Notes under the pieces: generated by a model
What the model was told of the DNA's origin: nothing
Database searches by the model: none
What the model saw: only the letters and a program-made list of their open reading frames with translations
In this document: positions 57,001 to 64,000 of the stretch, in pieces
Layout: every line of letters starts with the position of its first letter
Position numbering within the stretch: position 1 is the first letter of the stretch
DNA from: Verticillium longisporum
Lineage: Eukaryota; Ascomycota; Sordariomycetes; Glomerellales; Plectosphaerellaceae
Reading direction: 5' to 3'
DNA: 64,000 nt
NCBI GenBank assembly: GCA_019188255.1
Contig: JAETXT010000004.1
Coordinates: 6,324,001-6,388,000 of the forward strand
Program-made: the position numbers and the translations under genes

Positions 57001-59319
57001 ATGCCCTCCGATACGATACACACCATGTCTCGTCCGAGCACGTCAGCAGCCTCCACGGAAGCTTCCACCCAAACGGGCACCTCACCATCTTCGCACAGTC
57101 ATCCTCATCACAGAAATGGCTCCATCTTCCACTCGCCCTCCCCCAGCACTTCCTCCATCCTGACCGCAGTCAACAACAGCCATGTGATCACCGGCCAGCA
57201 GCCATTCAAAGATAACTGCGACCGACGCAGAGCACACGAAGACGAGCCGTCAAGGCTACCCGTCAACATGCCGACCCAGCTGTATACCCAGACCGTCACC
57301 CCCTTCCTTCGCGAGCACATACCCGGCATATATGCGCCCATCGGCAAGCCAGACACCCAAGCATCCGAGGAGATCAAGAAAGAAAAGGATCCCAACAGCA
57401 AGTTCTGCTACCGACACCGACCCGATTCCAAATGTCGACGAGCTGCCGACGAAAGCAAGATGGTCAAGATTCAGCAGGAACTCGACACTCTACCAGCAGC
57501 AGACCAGCAAGCCATCACTCATGTGTGGTCGCTCTTCTCTGCTGCTCCCGCCCGGCACCGTGACCTGATGTAAGTCGGACCTTAGTGACCACTTGACGGG
57601 ACAACCGCTGACCTAGTTATCTCAGGCTGCAAGGCATCATTACGCAGTGCTGTTTCCCCCAGCTCTCGACCGTCTCGCGTGAGGTTCATGAACAACTGAA
57701 AATCGACTTCGTCGCCGCGCTTCCTGTGGAGATATCTTGGAAGGTCCTGAGCTACCTCGATACCGTCTCGTTATGCAAAGCAGCCCAAGTCAGCCGCCGC
57801 TGGCGTGACCTCGCGGACCACGACGTCGTCTGGCACCACATGTGCGAGCAACATATCGATCGCAAGTGCACAAAGTGCGGCTGGGGCCTTCCCTTCTTGA
57901 ACGACAGAAGCTCCGTGACTGGCGACGGCAGCAGGAGCTGAAGAAGAGGCGAGAGGAAGAATCACATACCGCTGTTGCCACCTCCGCCACCACAAACGGA
58001 TCGAAGAAGAGGGAGCTCGTCATCCGAGAGGACAGCCGCAAGAGAACCTGTCATAACGCAGTCGGCGAAGACGACTCCGTAAGCCAATCGGAACCAGACA
58101 AGAGATTTAGGCCATGGAAGAGCGTGTACCGAGACCGATGGAAGATCTCTTACAACTGGACGAGAGGGCGCTGCGCCGTCAAGACGTTCAAGGGGCATGA
58201 GAATGGCGTCACAGCGCTTCAGTTTGAAGACAACATACTCGTCACCGGTTCGTACGACACGAAGATTAAGATTTGGAACATCGAGACAGGAGAAGAGATT
58301 CGAACATTGACGGGCCACACGATGGGCATTCGAGCTTTGAAGTTTGTCGACAACAAACTATTTAGCGGCAGTCTCGACAATACGATCAAGGTGTGGAACT
58401 GGCGGACCGGCGAATGCATCAGCACACTGCGCTGCCATTCCGAGGGTGTGATTACGGTCGACTTTGATGGCAAGTGGCTCGCTTCCGGCTCCATCGATAA
58501 GTCGGTCAAAATCTTCAACTTTGATAGCAAGGAGACGTTTTCTCTGCGTGGCCATGACGATTGGGTCAACCATGTCCGGCTCGATCCAATCTCACAAGTT
58601 GTATTTTCGGCTTCGGACGACTGCACCGTCAAGATTTGGGATCTGGAGAACAAAACATGCATCAAGACCCTTGAGGGTCACATGGGACAGGTTCAGCAAG
58701 TCTTGCTGATGCCGGAGGAGTTTGAACCAGAAGAAGATCTCGTCCCTGCCGACAGCACTGATGCTGCCTCTGCCACGAGTGGCCGAAGCAGCACGCCGTC
58801 GGCATATGTTCACGCGGCCTCAACATTAGGCTCGTCGTTCCATGATCACGGTTCTTCCTGCCAAGATGACAGTCGCACCGCGTACGGTGCGGCATTCGCG
58901 AACAACCCCTCCAGGCCACTGCCGCCGCGGTACATCCTCACGGCTGGCTTGGACAACACTGTCAAGATACGTTTCTTTGCCGTCCTGTTCTGCTGCGAGT
59001 GAAGCTCGCTGACCAGTCTTAGCTTTGGCGTACGGCGACAGAAAAATGCATCCGGACCATGTTTTGGCACAGCAAAGGCATCTGGGGTCTCGTCGGTGAC
59101 TCATTGCGAATGGTGACCGGTGCGAATGATGCCATGGTCAAAATTTGGGATCCCCGATCTGGCAAGTGTGAGAGAACATTTACTGGCCATACGGGACCAG
59201 TAACATGCGTTGGACTCAGCGACAGCCGCATGGCGAGCGGCAGTGAAGATGGAGAAGTGCGGCTTTACAGTTTCGAAGCTGACGTGCCTCTTCTCGAGGA
59301 GTACGGCACCCCGACCTGA
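57001..59319 (+). CDS. sconB: F-box/WD40 protein of the sconB/SCON-2/MET30 type, with one frameshift and an atypical splice donor
   Basis: Substrate receptor of an SCF ubiquitin ligase that in Aspergillus, Neurospora and yeast represses sulfur assimilation by controlling the MetR/CYS3/Met4 activator. Exons: 57001..57569, 57626..~58966 and 59023..59319; ~735 aa after correction. The disordered N-terminus is followed by the F-box region ([57 protein letters not shown]), a charged linker, and about seven to eight WD repeats (first [20 protein letters not shown], last [20 protein letters not shown]). After GWGLP the frame needs one more C in CCC (57891-57893) to continue [14 protein letters not shown]. 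The second intron should start after K of DNTVK, where the sequence is ATACGT instead of GTACGT. The family is unmistakable; functionality is uncertain. Confidence 0.88.
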
Positions 59320-60048
59320 TCTTCCGGGCCGGCTGGTGTTCTATATACGCCAAAACAACATTTTCGATCTCGGTTTTGAGTGATGGATTTCGTTCAGGTT
59401 TGAGTTTTGGATCTCAGGCGCAGGTTGGACGTGTCCTCGGGGACATGCATTAGAGCCAGTGGGAAGGCTGTACTGGTTGGATTCTTGGGCGCTTGGGTTT
59501 TGTCGTGCATCCACAAAACAAGCATATTTAACGATTCGGCCAGGGAAAAGGTTACCGGCGCAGGGAACGGGTTTGTTCTGATGAATGTGCGACGATAGGA
59601 AGGCATATCCGTGAGCCAAATAGAGAGTCGGATTTATTGACATTCATCTCCCAAGTGCTTCAACTGTCTGACCGACGATGCTTTCCTTTGGTACATGTCA
59701 GCTGGCGACCCGCCACTGAGCTATGCTTTGTATTTTGTGACGTATATTGGCTAGCTCTCAGGACGACTTTTCATTCTGCTTAGGTGTTGCACGCTTCAGT
59801 CGGCAACCGACCCTGCCTTGAGGTACACGGACGACGTCTTAGTACAGATGCCCCCCCCCCCACCTGGTAGGGATGGCGGGGTATGGCCAGCTTCGCCTTT
59901 GGGCGGGGTCCACCACCTACCACGTCAGAGCGACAAAACATCTCACTGAACTTTTCGGCCCTCATTCGCGATTTTTAGTCTTGCGGGAGGTTTGTTCAAA
60001 CTATCTTGTGGTCTTCACCTGTGACGAGATTGTGTCCTTGTCGACGCT
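59320..60048. other. Intergenic with C11 homopolymer
   Basis: 729 bp between sconB and the nickel transporter gene. A run of 11 C lies at 59851-59861, ~190 bp upstream of the transporter start. No gene seen. Confidence 0.5.
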
Positions 60049-61308
60049 ATGGCACGCTTTCGCATTCCCACGCCGGCCCTCTTCAAGGGCCTCCCCGCAT
60101 CGTCCCTTCGCATCATTGCCTTCCTTATCTCCGTCAACGTCGTTCTCTGGGCCATTGCCGCCATCATACTCGCGGCACATCCTTCGCTTCTTTCTGCCGC
60201 CGCCCTCGCGTTTGTCCTGGGACTTCGCCATGCCCTTGACGCTGATCACATCTCCGCAATCGACCTTATGACCCGTCGTCTCATCGCTTCGGGCCAGCGG
60301 CCTGTTTCTGTCGGGACCTTCTTTTCCCTCGGCCACAGCACCGTTGTCATCATAACCTGTGTTGTCGTCGCCGCCACCAGCGGAGCTTTGCGGGACCGCT
60401 TTGATGGCCTCGCACGTGTCGGCAACATCGTTGGTACTGCCGTCAGCGCCACCTTCCTGCTCCTGCTTTGCGCGGGTAACAGCTGGGTGCTGTACCGGCT
60501 CATCCAGCGACTCAACGAGAGGCTAGAAGAAGAGAGGGCCAGGGCGGTTCCAGATGCGAACAACGGGAACGAAGACGAGCATGTCGACGATGCGGTGCAG
60601 AATTTGCGGCTGGAAGGGGAAGGCTTCCTGGCCACCGTCTTTCGGAGGGTCTTCCGAATCGTCGACAGGCCGTGGAAGATGTTTCCTCTCGGCATCTTGT
60701 TCGGGCTCGGTTTAGACACGAGCTCCGAAATTGCTATTCTCGGCCTCTCGAGCGTACATGGAGCACAGGGAACGAGCATCTGGCTCATCCTCATCTTTCC
60801 CGTGCTGTTTACAGGTAATAAACCCCCGAGCCCCGCTCTCAAGACGCACACACATACACACACGGGCACCACTGACTCTGCCACAGCGGGAATGTGCATG
60901 CTTGACACGACCGATGGTGCCCTCATGATGGCTCTTTACACCAACAAGGCCTTCTCCAAAGATCATGTCGCCATCCTCTACTATTCAATTGTTCTCACAG
61001 GCATCACCGTCTTCGTGTCAGCCTTCATCGGCCTTGTGCAGCTATTCACCCTCATCCAGAACGTAGGCGATCTCGAGGGAGGATTCTGGGACGGAATCGC
61101 AGCCATCGGCGACAACTTTGACGTCATTGGTGCCTGCATTTGCGGGTTGTTCGTTATCATCGGCATAGGATCTGTTGTAGTGTACCGTCCCTGGCGTAGG
61201 AGGGCTAACCGACAGGGTCGCCTGCAAGCTGTCCCAACCCCCAACGACGACGAGGAAGACGCCGGCGTGAGGCGGCATTCGGAGGAGCCACTGCTAAGAA
61301 ATCAATAG
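60049..61308 (+). CDS. NicO/NiCoT-family high-affinity nickel (cobalt) transporter
   Basis: A membrane permease that imports Ni2+ (for urease in fungi such as S. pombe Nic1). Exons 60049..60814 and 60887..61308 give 395 aa. NiCoT signatures in order: FVLGLRHALDADHISAIDL (the HX4DH metal motif in helix II), SVGTFFSLGHSTVVI, PLGILFGLGLDTSSEIAIL and, across the intron, LFTAGMCMLDTTDGALMM. Eight or so membrane helices are visible; a hydrophilic acidic loop (NNGNEDEHVDDAVQNL) lies in the middle, and the C-terminus is cytosolic and acidic. The 72-nt intron (GTAATA..CACAG) is a multiple of three and has no in-frame stop, so retention would insert 24 residues with a Thr-His repeat into the LFTAGMCML motif. 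Splicing restores the motif exactly. Confidence 0.93.
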   Translation: MARFRIPTPALFKGLPASSLRIIAFLISVNVVLWAIAAIILAAHPSLLSAAALAFVLGLRHALDADHISAIDLMTRRLIASGQRPVSVGTFFSLGHSTVVIITCVVVAATSGALRDRFDGLARVGNIVGTAVSATFLLLLCAGNSWVLYRLIQRLNERLEEERARAVPDANNGNEDEHVDDAVQNLRLEGEGFLATVFRRVFRIVDRPWKMFPLGILFGLGLDTSSEIAILGLSSVHGAQGTSIWLILIFPVLFTGNKPPSPALKTHTHTHTGTTDSATAGMCMLDTTDGALMMALYTNKAFSKDHVAILYYSIVLTGITVFVSAFIGLVQLFTLIQNVGDLEGGFWDGIAAIGDNFDVIGACICGLFVIIGIGSVVVYRPWRRRANRQGRLQAVPTPNDDEEDAGVRRHSEEPLLRNQ

Positions 61309-62262
61309 ATCAACTGAGCAAGTTGCGTTTGATCCGCGGATGTCTTTTTCATCGTGGTTTCTGGCCCTTCAGGGACCACATGAACTTCATCTGGCGAGTC
61401 AGACCGACTGCTTTGTACTGGGGATGCTCATCAGGTCGCTCGATTGTAGGCGAAGGAGCTACTTTCGTTATAAGTCTGCCCAAGCGCGATTCAAGGCTTT
61501 GAAGGTCGTTCACGTCTGTCATGTGCTAATATGATGAAACCTTCACAACGATTGTGCATCGGGCAGGTTCATACCCTGAAGATAGCGGCGTTGTCGTTTC
61601 CGCCCAACCCGTGCGATGTTGCAATCGTGACGTACGAATGATGATTGGCTGTTCCACAGGAGGGCCCAGAATTGACGTGAGGAGTCGGTCAGCATGGAAG
61701 ACGCCTACCAGGACGGTTACCCCACTGTTGAACATCCAACAAGGAGGAGCTTCGAGTTCATTATTTACTGTTGACTGAGTCATAGACATTGAAGGATAAA
61801 ATACCTTACATGGCATTCTTGAGACGTTTGTATTCAGGTACAAACCGGACTTCGACATCTCCGGCGACTCCGATCGGCGGCCGCCGACACGATAGGCATG
61901 AGTGAGGCACTCGAGGTTGACAGAGCGGGGCCAGAGGGTACCACCAAAAGACCTTTTCAACCAAATATGTCCAATAGATAATGGCCTAGCGGCTATCCGG
62001 CGCCCTTCAAGGAGACTGGCGATACCATGCTGCAGTGTTGGCTTGGCACCGCGCCGGTGCCAAACTCCTTGTCCGGGCCGTTCTGCAGCATATTACGCCA
62101 ATGAAAAGGCGCATTATCGACTCCTCACTGAAGATCGGCCCATATCAGACTCCAGGGTGCAGGAGCTCCAATCGTATATATAAGTCAGGGCGTGTTCCTT
62201 GGCTACCTAGGCAGTCAGACCACCGTTAGTGCACTTCTCAAAACCACGCCTTAGTCTCCGCC
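61309..62262. other. Intergenic, upstream region of the histidine-phosphatase-like gene
   Basis: About 1 kb with no supported gene. A good TATA element lies near its right end (separate entry). Confidence 0.5.
62175..62184 (+). promoter_or_regulatory. TATA box of the histidine-phosphatase-like gene
   Basis: TATATATAAG, 79-88 bp upstream of ATG 62263, in otherwise mixed-composition DNA. The spacing suits a short leader. Confidence 0.5.
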
Positions 62263-63768
62263 ATGTACACACAGCTCATTGCCGCCATTGCTTGGTTGGC
62301 CAGCACAGCCACAGCTGAGACCGTCCACGGTGCAGTGGTTTTCAGCCGCCATGGAGATCGTAAGTCCTTCTCGGCCAGTCTGAAATGACTGACGACGTCA
62401 GTCTCGTCGTTCTTGGAACATGACTGACATGCATAAGGCACGACCAAGTGGTACGGCGCTCAAAGGCTTACCAGCCTTGGTGCGTCACAAAATTTCAAAG
62501 TCGGCAGCGAATACAGAGCCCGTTACCTGGATTCTAGCTCGTCCAGCCAGATCCTCGGCGTCTCTGAGGACCAATATGTTGGCTCGCAAATCTTTGCCAG
62601 CGCGCCTGACCAGAGTATCCTTCTGAGCACAGCCACGGCGTTCCTTCAGGGCCTCTATCCTCCTCTGATTGACCTCGCCCCGGCGATTGCCACTCAAACT
62701 CTTAACAACGGCACGAACAGCACGAGCCCTCTCGATGGGTACCAGTACGTCCTGCTGCACGGTGTTGCCGACAACTCGCCCGACACAATCTGGATCAAGG
62801 GCGACGACGCCTGCCCGGCTTACGTGAATGCCTCCAAGTCGTTTAAGACGAGCGAGCTTTTCGCAGAGCGTGTTGAGGCTACGCGTGATTTCTACGGGAG
62901 CTTCTACGACGTCCTGAGCGAGGGTGTCTACAACATCAAGCCCGAGAACATGACCTACGCCAAAGCTTACGATATCTTTGACCTCATCAATGTTGCACGC
63001 ATTCACAACATGACCTCAGCTGCTCGCAATGTTTCAGACGAGGATCTCTTCCAACTCCGCACCCTTGCCGATTCGGCGGAGCATGGCCTCAACTGGAACG
63101 AGTCGCAGCCCATGCGCGCTCTGGGCGCCGAGACGCTTTCGGGCGCGGTTCTCACGCAATTGAACCAGACTGTTGCGTCCAAGGGAAAGCTGAAGTTCTC
63201 CTTCCTGGCCGGAAGTTACGACACATTCCTTGCTTTCTTTGGTCTAGCCGGCTTGCTCGAGGTTTCTGATAACTTTTACGGCCTGCCAGAATACGCTTCC
63301 ACCATGTCGTTTGAGCTTTTCAGCGACGACGCTCAGGAATTTCCTGCGAACCCGGATGAAGATCTCCGCGTGCGCTGGCTGTTCAAGAATGGCACTGATG
63401 GCGATCTGACTACCTTCCCTCTGTATGGCACTGGCGAGGACTCCCTTCCTTGGTCGCGCTTTGTCTCTGAGACGCAGAAGCGCGCCATCAGCGATGTTGG
63501 TACTTGGTGCAACAAATGCTCAGCTGCTGAAGATTTTTGCGCCGCCTACGAGGATGATGCCAGCTCGCAGAGCAAGGGCAGCGACAACAATGGAAGCGGA
63601 GGCATGTCCAACGCTGTTGCTGGGGTCATCGGAGCCGTTGTAGCGCTGGTTGCTGCAGGCCTGGCGGCTGCCATCTTCTTTTTCCTTCGTAGGCGCAAGG
63701 GCTCCGTTGCTTCTAGCAAGGGTAGCGTGAAAAGCGTCAGTACCGATGCGACCCGGACCAAGGTTTGA
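62263..63768 (+). CDS. Histidine acid phosphatase-like protein (histidine phosphatase clade 2), type I membrane protein
   Basis: Two exons, 62263..62359 and 62438..63768, give 475 aa. The intron (GTAAGT..ATAAG) splits the Arg codon of the catalytic motif, giving VVFSRHGDRTTKWYG. A signal peptide (MYTQLIAAIAWLASTATA) leads to an extracellular domain with several Asn-X-Ser/Thr sites (NGTNST, NASK, NMTY). The phosphate-binding RHGxR motif is intact. The second clade-2 motif, normally His-Asp, reads Tyr-Asp here (FLAGSYDTFLAFFGL), keeping the general-acid Asp but losing the His. A Ser/Gly-rich stalk, one membrane helix (AGVIGAVVALVAAGLAAAIFFF) and a short basic cytosolic tail (LRRRKGS..) follow. 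Substrate is unknown; possibly an extracellular phosphomonoesterase or a binding derivative. Confidence 0.88.
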
Positions 63769-64000
63769 GTCTTCGGGTATCTAGTGACCGTGCCTTGAGT
63801 GTACGCTTGGAAGTGTCATGTTAGTCAACAGTGGAGACGAATTGCACTGTTGTGCCCAAGCAAACATGCTCATGAACGAACGTATGTTCTGATAGCGTTA
63901 CAGCGATTGTGGAAGGGAGACAGACTTCGTTATGTAACCAAGTGCGCCTTGTGGTGTGAAATGTGCTTCAGTACCTGGGCGGTGGCTTGAAGCTGTTGCA
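63769..64000. other. 3' flank, nothing recognised
   Basis: 232 bp after the stop codon of the last gene up to the window edge. Confidence 0.5.

Noticed and set aside
1..64000. CRISPR array, tRNA or rRNA genes, riboswitches
   Set aside because: I scanned by eye and saw no regularly spaced repeats, no cloverleaf-type tRNA boxes and no known riboswitch core. A tRNA search program could still find one that I missed.

Overview
This window comes from a filamentous ascomycete (Pezizomycotina, most likely a Sordariomycete). The evidence is short GT-AG introns of about 50-90 bp, GC-rich codon use, fungus-specific genes (sconB-type F-box/WD40, ATG17, SET9, PNS1, an AA9 polysaccharide monooxygenase, a WSC-domain wall protein), and a long AT-rich block with the exact mutational signature of repeat-induced point mutation (RIP). 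I cannot name the species.

Layout. 1-12690 is a transposon graveyard. Almost all of 480-9110 and 10974-12690 has been stripped of CpA/TpG dinucleotides while CpG remains. It holds dead Ty3/gypsy retroelements: a chromovirus pol on + at about 620-3000, and a second gypsy RT/RNase H on - at about 4290-5290 with a probable continuation toward 8700. Two copies of one Fot1/pogo DNA transposon sit in this ruined DNA: the 3' end of one at 1-479 and a full 1860-bp copy at 9112-10971. They are identical where they overlap and untouched by RIP. At about 12690 the composition switches sharply to ordinary gene-space DNA.

14578-63768 is gene space with a gene about every 2-3 kb. In order: aminopeptidase P (pepP, with an apparent alternative mitochondrial start), ubiquitin C-terminal hydrolase, a hypothetical gene, PUS1, MED22, RIO1, a WSC-domain GPI-type wall protein, an AA9 LPMO with an unusual acidic Cys-Pro-Ala repeat tail, ATG17, a flavokinase-like protein lacking the expected catalytic Glu, PNS1 (choline-transporter-like), a small membrane-protein gene fragment, SET9 (H4K20 methyltransferase), mitochondrial uL14m, RPB9, Pin1/ESS1 prolyl isomerase, an LrgA/LrgB-like membrane protein, a probable HAUS3/augmin subunit, sconB/MET30-type F-box WD40 protein, a NicO/NiCoT nickel transporter, and a membrane-anchored histidine-phosphatase-like protein. 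There is no gene cluster with one shared function. Most genes are housekeeping, with secreted or cell-surface genes (WSC, LPMO, histidine phosphatase) between them.

A recurrent oddity is that the transposase, Pin1, the LrgAB-like gene and sconB each carry one frameshift inside a C or G homopolymer. Apart from a non-canonical splice donor in sconB, the genes look intact. Shared homopolymer under-calling in the assembly is the simplest explanation; real lesions cannot be excluded without reads. No tRNA, rRNA, CRISPR array or bacterial-type operon was seen. All exon boundaries were read by eye from splice motifs and frame continuity.
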